A stretch of 64,000 bases of DNA. Origin: Saccopteryx bilineata. Lineage: Eukaryota > Chordata > Mammalia > Chiroptera > Emballonuridae. The stretch covers positions 28,984,875 through 29,048,874 of the forward strand of contig NC_089495.1 of assembly GCF_036850765.1 (NCBI RefSeq), in the 5' to 3' direction. How positions within the stretch are numbered: position 1 is the stretch's first letter; each line of letters begins with the position of its first letter. The position numbers and the translations under genes are program-made. The notes under the pieces were generated by a model. The model worked only from the letters and a program-made list of their open reading frames with translations. It did no database searches and was not told where the DNA came from. This document shows, piece after piece, positions 22,752-33,594 of the stretch.

Positions 22752-23143
22752 GCCCTGACTGGTTGGCTCAGCGTTAGAGTGTTGGCCCAGCATGTGGAAG
22801 TCCCGGGTTTGATTCCCAGCCAGGGCACACAGGAGAAGTGCCCATCTGCTTCTCCACCCTTTCCCCTCTTCTTCCTCTCTGTCTCTCTCTTCCCCTCCCG
22901 CAGCCAAGGCTCCATTGGAGCAAAGTTGGCCCAGGTGCTGAGGATGTCTCCATGGCCTCTGCCTCAGGTGCTAGAATGGTTCTGATTGCAGCAGAGAAAT
23001 GCCCCAGATGGGCAGAGCATTGCCCCTGGTGGGCAAGCCCGGTGGATCCTGGTTGGGCGCATGTGGGAATCTGTCTGTCTGCCTCCCTCACCCTTCTTCT
23101 CACTTCAGAAAAACCCAAATAAAATAAAATAATAAAATAAAAA
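22752..23143 (+). mobile_element. SINE-R copy inserted in the A-rich tail of a SINE-G
   Basis: The head GCCCTGACTGGTTGGCTCAG has a GGTTTGATTCCCAGCCAGGGC 3' half and a body like the copy at 9707. It ends in an (aaaat)n tail. A/T-rich (aaaataaa) sequence lies on both sides, as expected from integration into an existing A-rich tail. The 155-codon minus frame here is antisense SINE. Confidence 0.93.
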
Positions 23144-23705
23144 TAAGGAAGAAGAGAAACAGCACACCAGACGGCTAGTAGTTGGAGAAAGTACAGCCAG
23201 ACCTGCACCTTGGAGGAAAGAAGGCACCATATTAGCAACAAGAAGCAATGGCATTCTGGTCATGGTGTGCTCAAACATGGAGCACAGCCTAGAATGATAC
23301 AGAAATTTCAGTTAAATTCAAGCCAAATTGAAGGAAGTCAAATTCTAGAAAAAGAAGTCCAGATATTGAGAGCAGAGATGCCTCATAAGCTGTCCCCACC
23401 TTACATAGGCATTAACATTCTTCAAGCCTTTCATCTCGCCAGACCAGCCCCTGCAATGTCAGCAAGAGCCTGGAACACTGACCTCCTCCCTGGCTTCTCC
23501 ATCAGCTCTCTAGGGTCTTCCTGAAAGGTCTTTGCCAGCGTCGGTCCCTTCTCTTGCCCAGCCTGCCCTCCAGGCTTAAGAGTAGAACACCGGAAAGCCA
23601 TCAGCACTGGTCACGTGCTCTTCCACCTCACCTCCCTGCTTGAATTATAAATGCCGTTATTTTCCTCATCCAGCTCATTCTTGCCTTCTCCTGTCCACCA
23701 TAAAA
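23144..23705. other. Single-copy sequence, nothing recognised
   Basis: The 104-codon plus frame at 23210-23524 has no recognisable domain. I see no repeat or regulatory cluster. Confidence 0.4.
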
Positions 23706-23709
23706 ACAA

Positions 23710-24200
23710 AAATACATATATAAATTGAGTTTTTACTATATAGAATACTTTTCTAACATGCATTGTAAATTTTGGAAAATATAGACAATCATAAAAAATA
23801 TCTAATCACCAGTGTTAAATATAGATAATAGATAGATATTAAAAATTGATAAAAGCTTGACAATTTGTTTGTTTGTTTTCACTTAATGTCCCATTGTAAG
23901 CCTTTTCCCATGGCCTTAAAATGTTATTTGAATGTATGGTTTTTAATGACTGGATTATAATCCATTGAATGAATTGAACCATAAATTATGTGTTTCCCTA
24001 TTGATGGAGATTAAGGTTATTTCTGAGCTTTAACTTATTTATAAATAATGCTGCAATGAACATCCTATGTATATATCTTTTCCTTAGATGATTTTCTAAG
24101 GTTAAATTCTTAGATATGGAACTCTTTGGTCAGAGTTTGTGTAATCTAAGGCTATTGATACACATTGCATTCCTCTTTTATCTTTCCAAATGTTTTACAT
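23710..24200 (-). mobile_element. Antisense old L1 fragment
   Basis: Decayed reverse-complement L1 landmarks are present: 'ttatgtgtttccctattgatgg', 'taaataatgctgcaatgaacatcc', 'atatatcttttccttagatgattttc' and 'tctttggtcagag'. It is heavily diverged. Confidence 0.7.
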
Positions 24201-24251
24201 CAGTGGTTTTCAACCGGTGCCCATCCGAGGACTGGCAGCTGGAAACCGCTG
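24201..24251. mobile_element. Minimal 51-bp hAT derivative
   Basis: Ends CAGTGGTTTTCAACCGG and ...CTGGAAACCGCTG form an inverted repeat with a near-absent interior. Flanks ttttacat (24193-24200) and ctctacat (24252-24259) agree at 6 of 8 with central TA. The terminal sequence resembles the CAGYGGTTCTCAACC termini of SPIN/Buster-type hATs as I remember them. Confidence 0.6.
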
Positions 24252-24354
24252 CTCTACATTTCATTGATTAGTTCATATGATATTACTAATTTTTACAATG
24301 ACTCTTCATGAGGATAGGTCTTGTCACCCAAGTGGACTGTAAGATCCTCTAAGG

Positions 24355-24872
24355 CAGGGGTCCCCAAACTACGGCCCGCGGGCCGCATGCGGCCCCCTGA
24401 GGCCATTTATCCGGCCCCCGCCGCACTTCCAGAAGGGGCACCTGTTTCATTGGCGGTCAGTGAGAGGAGCTCCTGGAGCACTGTATGTGGCGGCACTGCA
24501 AAGCAGGGCGTCGCTCACGTACAGTACTACTTCCGGTGACGTGAGACGCACACGTCATGGCTCTGGAAGCGCATCATATCACTTGTTACGACGGCTAGCA
24601 GTGACAAATATAGAACCGGACATTGACCATCTCATTAGCCAAAAGCAGGCTCATAGTTCCCATTGAAATACTGGTCAGTTTGTTGATTTAAATTTACTTG
24701 TTCTTTATTTTAAATATTGTATTTGTTCCCGTTTTATTTTTTTTACTTTAAAATAAGATATGTGTAGTGTGCATAGGGATTTGTTCATAGTTGTTTTTTT
24801 TTATAGTCCGGCCCTCCAACGGTCTGAGGTACAGTGAACTGGCCCTCTGTGTAAAAAGTTTGGGGACCCCTG
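24355..24872 (+). mobile_element. hAT element copy A (518 bp) with transposase C-terminal remnant
   Basis: Perfect 16-bp terminal inverted repeats CAGGGGTCCCCAAACT lie at both ends, with a perfect 8-bp TSD CTCTAAGG at 24347-24354 and 24873-24880. The first third holds the CpG-rich leader. About 24589-24666 reads, in frame to a TGA, as the tail containing TNIEPDIDHLISQKQ and ending in HSSH-stop, the C-terminus expected of a hAT transposase. An AT-rich 3' UTR follows. It is an internal-deletion derivative that cannot move itself. Orientation is set by this coding tail. Confidence 0.93.
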
Positions 24873-24880
24873 CTCTAAGG

Positions 24881-26720
24881 CAAGAGCCAGTTTTCCCTCG
24901 GGCGCCCTGCGCAGCGGACAGCGGGGGAGTGTGGAGGGGAGGAGGGGAACCACCATGATCCCCGTCAGAGGAGGGGTGAATAGGGCTCACTTTGATACCC
25001 ATCCCAGGGAATTCAGTTGCTTAAGGAACAAAAATAAAATCTTCATAATTACTTGATCTCACCTACAAAGGAATCCCGCACCATAACCTTTAGATCCTGA
25101 TGACTTCATCTCAGCCTGATAAAAAGCTTCTCAACGGCCTGCATTCCCCCCAAAACGAGGGAACAATGAATAACTAAGGCGCCACCTGAAAGGTGGCGAG
25201 TGAGGATCATGTGACAGGGACGTACGAAAGGCACTCAACATGAGATGAAGTTTAAAAGCCATACAATCCTGAGATCCAGGGATTTTTGTCGTTAGTATCA
25301 ATTCTCATAAGCCCGAGGTCCTGCCGTCTATCTCAAGGGCATTCTCAATACGCGCTGTGGACCGAGTGGCAGAGCCCCTGGCCGGCTCCAGCGTGGACAG
25401 AAGTGGGTTGAGGGCTAAATCAATGGTTTCACAAACCCAACGTACCTATTAAATCTTCCTTCACAGTTTCAGTTACACGATGGCCGTGTAAATCTTTTCA
25501 AAGGACTCCAACATTTCATTTCAGCTGTGGCTCTACTGCAAGAAAGAGTAAGTGGTGTGCTCCCACAAGTCAGATTGCACCCAGGAAACCCAAAAGAAAA
25601 TTCCACCCAGGGAAGCCCAGGGTACAAAGGGCCAGAGGATGGGGAGCAGACCCTTCTCCCCCTGACAGAGGCCCCCAGGTGGGGTCGGAATATGGTTTGC
25701 GGATACACAACATAATGTCAACTAACTGAGACTAACGGGAGCCCAACGAGGGGACATAACCAATTCAGTTTTAGAATCACTGACTGATTTAAGAGAAATT
25801 CAGTATAACTGCTTGGAAGTACCAGCGACTACAGCCAAGCTAATGACTTCCTAGTCTAGCAGGTCCAGGGGAGCCTTCCCTGGGGCCGGAGTACATTATA
25901 CATACGTGTCACCCTTAGGTTAAGTGGGTGTGGAGGATGTGTATCAAGGGATCTTCTAATAAAAAACTTGTTGTTCCTACTTTTTAAAATCTTTCAATTT
26001 ATTTAAACTCCTATTTCAATGCACCACCTGGAATCTGTACGTGCTAAGTGACGGTAGACTTCACAGCTTTTCCCTCTGAACTGTCAGGGCTGAGCTGAGG
26101 TGAGCCTTAACGAGGTTTTTCCAAGCCTTCAAAGGGAATGAGCTATAAGGTTTTCCATAGTTTTTAGCTGTGGCATGGGGGATGAGGACCCTGTCCTCTG
26201 TCTCACCAGCACTCCAAAGCCCTAGGAGAGAGAGGCAGAGAAGGCTATAATTAATGTGGCACTATCATCCCCAGCAAGCAGAGAGATGATCAGAGGAGCC
26301 CGAATGCTGAGCCACCCTCGCCCCTGAGCAGAACTGGTAGGGGAACGGAAGGAAGAGAGCTTTGCTTGTGTTAATTAGTAACAACCTCTGCTGCTCACCC
26401 CCAGGAAAGGTGGGGACCAAAGCACGTGTCAAGCATGCAACGTTTCGGGTGACTCTTGAGGCTCTTCTGTTTCAGCATCTTGTTGCCTTTGTCCCTCTCC
26501 CACTTACACTGTATAAAAATGAATGATGAACTCTGGACAGCAATTTTGTTGCAATTTCCTCAAAGTCTAAGCCCCTCAGGACTCCTGATCTTCCTGCCAA
26601 ATAACACAGCCTCGGAGTCATCCTCAGACCCACTCTGGGATGTTTAAGGAGCCAGCTCCTTTTTCTTATATTTCCTACCTTGCACTGCACACCCACCCCC
26701 CACACAGGCACCCACAACAT
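24881..26720. other. Single-copy sequence; short palindrome and possible SINE microfragment
   Basis: 25180-25198 is a perfect inverted repeat, 8-bp arms with a 3-bp loop (CGCCACCT-GAA-AGGTGGCG), which places two CACCT/AGGTG E2-box type cores in opposite orientation. 25164-25185 closely matches the SINE-G body. No gene is seen, and frames at 25469-25721 and 26456-26738 lack domains. Confidence 0.5.
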
Positions 26721-26724
26721 ATCC

Positions 26725-26890
26725 ATTAATGAACACATTCAATCAAGTTTATGAAGCCTCTTTATTATCAATAACCCTAATCACTCTTAATTGCTGCATC
26801 ATTAGTTCGGCCACGCTCAGATGTAGCAGTTAGGCGGAGCAGTAAATGACAACTCCAGAAAAATGACTAGCTGCATAAAAGCCTGGGAGG
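26725..26890. promoter_or_regulatory. Candidate conserved enhancer-like element
   Basis: The stretch is repeat-free and AT-rich with closely packed cores: TTTATTATCAATAA (26761), CTAATCACTCTTAATTGC (26777-26794), CATTAG, and TGACA half-sites near 26846. This density of homeodomain and TALE-type motifs is typical of developmental enhancers. The call rests on motif appearance only. Confidence 0.3.
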
Positions 26891-28226
26891 AAGGAACTGA
26901 CGGGAGAAGAGGCAGAGGGAAGAGAGGAGAGTGAGCTTGAGCAAGCTGTGCAAGGCGGCCTGCTGCTGGGCAGAGAGGGGGGAGCAACGCCATTAAGAGG
27001 TTCGACCAGGTGTAAAGATGCCGGTGAGCCAGTTTTGCATATTCCTAAACTTTAGGGAGCGCCTCATCAGCAGCCCGAGTGCACGAGTGCACGTTCTGCT
27101 TGACAAAAGTTGATGTTATGTTAATATCTAGCACCTGCCACCCTCGGGGATCTCCAAGCCCTCCGCATGCTCCATCGTGTTCAAAGCCAAGTGCCGGGTG
27201 GATGCAAGGTGAAGGATGCACCTTGTCATTGGGAAAGCAGCAAGGGGTGGCCCGCTGCAGGTCTTTGTCACGTCATTAACTCTCTTACCTTTCCATGTTG
27301 TTGAAGGCTCTGCACAGCCAAGGAAACCACTGAGATGCCTCAGGGCAGGAAGAGGTGGTGGCCAACACCATGCTCCTTCCTAGGAGCTCAGAGATTCTAA
27401 CCCTGTTCAAAGGCAACCTTAACTCGTGATCTTGTCTTAGGTCTATCACTTCATCTGCCTCATTGCCCATTACAGGGAGTAAGTAGCCTTAGTAAAGCCC
27501 ACAGCCAGCCAAGTTCAAATGACGCCGAGAGTAAATGAGATCATATTGTGAGAAACACTCGGGGTGCTCCAGCGTGGGAGAGCTAGAGGAATTCTAGCTC
27601 TCTGCTGGTGGAAATCTCGACTTTATGGGTCCCTCCACTCTTGTAGCTGTCTCTCTGATCTTTGCTTCAGTCTCATCATGTATGAACACCTCCGTCATGA
27701 GATTTCATACGCAGGAAGTTTGAATCTTAGAGGCACAAAACTCTTCTGACCTTGTATCTCTAGAATTTTCTTTTGCACGCTACCCCCTTCAAAATGTAAA
27801 ACCAGTCTTTCTACCTCTACCACTGAAGTGTTTGTGGTTCATGTTCATGTTCAAGTGTTCACGTTCATTTCCCACCTCTACCACTTAAGTGTTCATTGAA
27901 GAAATATTTGTTAGTACCTACTATGTACTAGGCACTGCAAATATAATGGAAGATAAACATGGAACCTTTCTTGAAGGAACTTATGGTTTAGTAATAAACT
28001 TAAATAACTCAAATATAGCTGTGTTCCAACTTTGTTCACCATGTGGTGCTAAATATTCTATAAATAGATGCTCTAAGTACTAAGTTAGAAACCCAGTACC
28101 TGTCCTTCTCCCCATCCCTTTCACGTCTCCACATCTCAAGGACCCCACTGAAGCCTTTCCAAGAGCAAGCCCTCTCTGGGTAATTCCCAGGTACCGGCAG
28201 GCTCAGCTCTGCTGCACATGAGGATG
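26891..28226. other. Single-copy sequence with an L2 fragment
   Basis: About 27890-28050 is an antisense L2 fragment ('gaagaaatatttgttagtacctactatg', 'ggcactgcaaatataatgg'). Around 27840-27880 'gttcatgttcatgttc' is a short tandem. No gene is recognised. Confidence 0.5.
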
Positions 28227-28234
28227 TTCTAGAG

Positions 28235-28740
28235 CAGGGGTCCCCAAACTTTTTACACAGAGGGCCAGTTCACTGTCCCTCAAGACTGTTGGAGGGCCAG
28301 ACTATAAAAAAAAAAACTGTGAACAAATCCCTATGCACACTGCATATATCTTATTTTAAAATAAAAAAAACAAAATGGGGACAAATACAATATTTAAAAT
28401 AAAGAACAAGTAAATTTAAATCAACAAACTGACCAGTATTTCAATGGAAACTATGGGCCTGCTTTTGGCTAATGAGATGGTCAATGTCCGGTTCCATATT
28501 TGTCACTGCTAGCCATAACAAGTAATATGACACGCTTCCGGAGCCGTGACGCGTGCATCCCGCGTCACCGGAAGTAGTACTGTAAGTGAGCGACGCTGCT
28601 ACATACAGTACTCCAGGAGCACAGGATATGGATGCTGACCACCAATGAAAGAGGTACCCCTTCCAGAAGAGTGGCAGGGGCCGGATAAATGACCTCAGGG
28701 GGCCGCATGTGGCCCACAGGCCGTAGTTTGGGGACCCCTG
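28235..28740 (-). mobile_element. hAT element copy B (506 bp), same family as 24355
   Basis: It has the same CAGGGGTCCCCAAACT termini and a perfect 8-bp TSD TTCTAGAG at 28227-28234 and 28741-28748. It is inverted relative to copy A. On the minus strand it again encodes the C-terminal tail (TNMEPDIDHLISQKQ, stop at about 28441), with small changes from copy A. Confidence 0.94.
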
Positions 28741-28748
28741 TTCTAGAG

Positions 28749-29441
28749 GCTTCACCTTCAGCAAGAAATGTCTGGTGCTCTTGAGCCATAGGCTATCAAG
28801 CTGTTCTCCCCCAGCCCTTACCTACCTGTCTCATCCACATGAATCTTTTTCTGGGTGCTGATTCACACAATGTCAGGCCACAGCCCATTTGCCCACCCAG
28901 GAACTGGTCCCATCCCCTACCCCAAATGCTGGCTGAACTCTTGCTCCTGGCCTGACAGTTCACCTGCAGCCATAGCTCTAATTTCTTCTCTTCAAGTGGG
29001 CATCAGCCCTGCCATGGCCAGTGGAGTCAGCTTGCCTGAATCCATATCACAAATCCACAAAAAATTAAATTTGTTCAAGAATGCATCAGTGCTTTTGTTG
29101 CCCAGGACCCAGCCCTTGGCATTGCACAGAGTAAATTGTTACCTCCATAGACATCCATGCTCTTGACCAATGCTGCTCAGGCGCCAGGTAACTGTCTCTC
29201 CATCGCTTGCCCTCCAAACACAAAGGTGTGCGGGTTGTGCCACTATTGTTATCAGAGATTGTCACTGCTTTAGAGCATAGAGATGGTCTGAGAGTCAAAA
29301 GGCCTTAGGGGTGAGGACAAAGTAATTAACTAGTACCATCCTTTCTCACAAAGAGCATGAGTGCTACGTACGCTTGCATAATGAAGTATTGTTTTCAGTA
29401 GAGGTAAGTGTCTATTTTTTTGCTTTTCACATTCTAACCCA
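28749..29441. other. Single-copy spacer between hAT copies
   Basis: No repeat or gene is recognised. Frames at 28855-29298 on both strands lack domains. Confidence 0.4.
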
Positions 29442-29449
29442 GGGGTCCC

Positions 29450-29768
29450 CAAACTTTTTACACAGGGGCCAGTTCACTGACTCTCAGACCGTTGGAGGGC
29501 CAGACTATAAAAAAAATATGAACAAATCCCTATGCACACTGCACATATCTTATTTTAAAGTAAAAAAACAAAACGGGAACAAATACAATATTTAAAATAA
29601 AGAACAAGTAAATTTAAATCAACAAACTGACCAGTATTTCAATGGGAACTATGCTCCTCTCACTGACCACCAATGAAAGAGGTGCCCCTTCCGGAAGTGC
29701 AGCGGGGGCTGGATAAATGGCCTCAGGGGGCTGCATGCGGCCTGTGGGCCGTAGTTTGGGGACCCCTG
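29450..29768 (-). mobile_element. hAT element copy C (319 bp), internal deletion form
   Basis: Its termini and orientation match copy B. TSD TTCTAACC is perfect at 29442-29449 and 29769-29776. Relative to copies A and B, about 190 bp are missing at the junction around 29654. The transposase tail is lost except for the last few codons before the stop, which shows stepwise shortening within one family. Confidence 0.93.
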
Positions 29769-29776
29769 TTCTAACC

Positions 29777-29960
29777 CATGGTTCCAGAGGTATTTATGAA
29801 TTACCATGATATTTACAAGAGCTGCACAGAGTGGCGAAGGTATATTTTGCATTACTAAACAATTCCTTTTACCTTATATTTATATATCTATATTTAAATT
29901 GAAATGAGTAAAGTGTGAGACCAACTCTTCACATTTGTGAATGGATCTAGATACTATTTT
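29777..29960. other. Short AT-rich spacer
   Basis: Nothing is recognised. Confidence 0.4.
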
Positions 29961-29973
29961 AAAAGGCAGTGAA

Positions 29974-30370
29974 GGCCCTGGCCGGTTGGCTCAGCGGTAG
30001 AGCATCGGCCTGGCGTGCGGGGGACCCGGGTTCGATTCCTGGCCAGGGCACATAGGAGAAGCGCCCATTTGCTTCTCCACCCCCCCCCCCCTTCCTCTCT
30101 GTCTCTCTCTTCCCCTCCCGCAGCCAAGGCTCCATTGGAGCAAGGATGGCCCAGGCACTGGGGATGGCTCCTTGGCCTCTGCCCCAGGCGCTAGAGTGGC
30201 TCTGGTCGCAGCAGAGCGATGCCCCGGAGGGGCAGAACATCGCCCCCTGGTGGGCAGAGCGTCGCCCCTGGTGGGCGTGCCGGGTGGATCCCGGTCAGGC
30301 GCATGCGGGAGTCTGTCTGACTGTCTCTCCCCGTTTCCAGCTTCAGAAAAATACAAAAAAATAAAAATAA
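29974..30370 (+). mobile_element. SINE-R copy, young
   Basis: The head GCCCTGGCCGGTTGGCTCAG...GGTTCGATTCCTGGCCAGGGC has a long C tract at 30080-30091. The middle repeats the 'gcccctggtgggc' block twice. The tail is (aaaat)n and A-rich. TSD AAAAGGCAGTGAA (13 bp) is perfect at 29961-29973 and 30371-30383. Confidence 0.96.
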
Positions 30371-30383
30371 AAAAGGCAGTGAA

Positions 30384-31155
30384 AATCAACATATAAGCAA
30401 TAGCAATGTATATAATAAAAAGTGATACACTGTAATATTCTCTGAACTAAGGATAATTTATCATATGTGACCCATTTCAGTGTTTCAACAGGATATATAA
30501 TATTCATGTTTCTTTCAGAATCCATATATTGTTTTAAGACTTACATGGATAATTGCAGTTGCTCCTGGCTCAGCTGAGCAAAATTGCTCCAAATTGAAAT
30601 TAATAAAAGACGACATAAGAACTACAATGACTCAAGAAAGTTTGTCTGTTTTGGCATTGTTAATGTAATACAGTTTGTGCGAGAAAAAAAAATCTCAATT
30701 ATAACAATTAATTAGTTATTTCACTGAAATAAGGACAAGAAAAATAAATTTTATGGACTAAATGCATAGTTATTATGAATTAGGAATGTCTGTTTTTGTC
30801 ACTCACCCAAAAACTACTGGCCCATCAAGAGAGCACTAAAATATGCAAAATAACAATTAAAATTCAGTCATCTTTGATATTTTCCCACCTTCAGCCAAAT
30901 AAAACTACAGTTTTACCCATGTTTGAAGGTATATTTATCCAAGTGGGAGGATAGAATATATTTATTTTAACAGTTCATTTATTTAATTTGTACCTTTTAT
31001 ACATTGAGACATGTCATTCTTTATTTGTACTTTTGCCTTCAGCCCTGAAAATATTCAGTGGAGTACTGCTAATCCATCAAGATTTGAGTTAGTCATAATT
31101 CAAGGCAGTTTAAGCCCTAACTGGTAGGCCTTTTGGTCAGTTAAACTTCTTTACT
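30384..31155. other. AT-rich sequence, nothing recognised
   Basis: It may contain highly decayed repeat, but no landmark allows a call. Confidence 0.35.
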
Positions 31156-31597
31156 ATTATAAATAATATATCAGTTACATTGCATGCGGCTCTTTGCGAA
31201 TTTCTGAGATTATTTCCACAGAATAAATATATAGATGTGTAATTGCTAGGTCAGAGGGAATGCCCATCTCACATTTCATGCACATGGGTAAGCTGAGTTT
31301 CCAGATGATTGCACCATTTACCTCCACCAACAACCTATGTTTCCACATACCCTCAAAACATAATGTTACCATTGTTTCTAAGAGGTGCAAAGTGGAATGA
31401 TGTTTTCTTAAATTTATTGGAAATGTGTGTTCTTTTCATGTGAATCATCAGTTAGCATTAATTTGGTGCTATTTGCTTTGTTCTTGTTGGTGTGTAGCTG
31501 TTCTTTATATATTATGATTATTAAATCTCTGCCTAATACACAGAATATATTTTTTTTCAGTTTGTTTATCTGTTAACTTTGTTAACAATGTCTTTTG

Positions 31598-31957
31598 TTT
31601 CTTCTTTTTTCTTGTTTTCTTTTTTTTTAGGTGAGAGGTGGGTAGATAGTGAGGCAGATGCCTACATGTGCCTCGACCAGGATCCACCTGGCAACTCCAT
31701 CTGTGGCTGATGCTTGAGTACTGAGCTACTTTTAGCACCTGAGGCTGATGCAATCAGACCAACTGAACCATCCTCAGCACCCAGGGCCACACTCAACTGA
31801 GTCACTGGTTGTGGGAGGGGATGAGGGAGAAAAAAGGGAGAGAGAAGGGGGAGAAGCATATGGTCACTTCTCTTGTGTGCCCTGACTGGGAATCGAACCC
31901 AGCACATCCATATGCCAGGCAATGATCTATCCAATGAGCCACCATCCAGGGCTAATG
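31598..31957 (-). mobile_element. SINE-R copy, antisense, older
   Basis: On the minus strand it starts AGCCCTGGATGGTGGCTC with a GGGTTCGATTCCCAGTCAGGGC 3' half and runs into a T/C-rich tail region. The flank ATGTCTTTTG is repeated at 31588-31597 and 31958-31967. Internal divergence marks it as older than the other R copies. Confidence 0.85.
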
Positions 31958-33594
31958 ATGTCTTTTGCAGTGGCTAAATATAAAATTATTCTGTAGTCAA
32001 ATCTGTCAATTTTTTAAAGATTTCCATCCTTGATGTGATTCTTCAGAAGTTCTTTAGAATAATATGCTTTCACACCATGGTTAAAGAACATTTTTCTATA
32101 TTTTATACTAGCATTTAAATCCAAATCCCTTCGGAATTACCTTTGACAAATTAACAAATTTATTAATTTCTATGCCAATAAAATATTTAATTACTATAAC
32201 TTCATAGCATATTTGATAGTAAAGCACACCCTACCATCATTAGTCACCTCTTTTCCCAAATTAATTAACTGTCTTTACATATTCACTCTTCAAGGTGAAC
32301 TTTAGAATTGCTTTGTAAAGTTCAAAAATACTCTACTGTGATTTTGACTAGTATTCCATAAGTTTATAAATTAATCTACAATAAAAGACCTATTTATAAG
32401 CATGACTATTTCCAGCAAGAATATAATATGTTTCTCCAATTTTTTTCAGTTGTGTTCTTAGCACCTTAAATAATGATTCATAATGATTTTACATGGTCCT
32501 CCAATATTTCTGTTATTTTAATTTCTAACAAGTAGTTAACTTTGTAAACAGGATTTTCCCCATTCTTAAACTCCACTTGGCTATTGTTAATGCATAAAAA
32601 AACTATTGATTTTTGTCTTATATCAGCCAATGTACTGAGCTTTGTATCTAGTAGATTTTCATTTGATTAATTTAGATCTTTTCTAGGTTTATAATACTGC
32701 TATAATCAATAACGAACTTTTTTGGCTCTTACTTTCCAATAGTTATCTTTTATTTCCTTTTTTATTGTTTTGTTGACTAGACCTCAACAATTACACTGAA
32801 TGACAGCAGTATTGGAAATTCATTCCAGCTCTTTTCTTGTTTACTGTGATGATTAGTATTGGTTTCTGATACTTTTGTTGTTGTTGTTAAACAATTTTCT
32901 TCTACTTCTAATGTTCTAAAGTTTTCCAAATTACTATATTCAGTTTCTAGATATTGAATTTTATAAAATGCAATTTTAGACTCTAGTAAGATGATTATAT
33001 CTATTTTTCTCTTTTAACCTATTAATGTAATTAATTACATCACATTCAAAAAATAGATAAATTTCTTTAAAAATTAATGTATTTCTTAATGCTGGAACAA
33101 ACTTCCATAATCTTTCTTAGAATAAAGCCTACCTGGTTGTGGCATCTTTCTCTTTAATACATTATTGTTTTTAATATTTTTCTCAGAATTTTTATATCTC
33201 TAGTCAAATGAGATGACCCTGTACCTTTTATTTGACAGACTTTGTCAGTCAAATCATTACCAGAGTCAAAAAAATAGATGTTGAAGTTATTCCATATTTT
33301 TTATACTCTAGAGAAATTTATGTGATCTGGGTATGCTCCTCTCATTACAGCCATGATAGAACTTGCCCACAGAACTACCTAACCTGGTGCTTTTTTGGTG
33401 AGCCTCTAAGAGAAAGGGCAATTCATTGTTCTATTTTGTTTGGTTTGTTGTTGTTTTTTTACATTTTTTTTAGACATTTTCAGTCCCCCCCCGGGGTAAA
33501 CCATTTAATTCTAGATTTTCAGATTTACTGAAATCATGTTGCTCATACTATTTCCTCAATGTTTGTAATATTTAACTTTAAAATATCTGTTGTT

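Noticed and set aside
25183..25198. CTCF binding site
   Set aside because: AGGTGGCG resembles part of the CTCF core, but the bases before it (CTGAA) do not fit. The palindrome is a better description.
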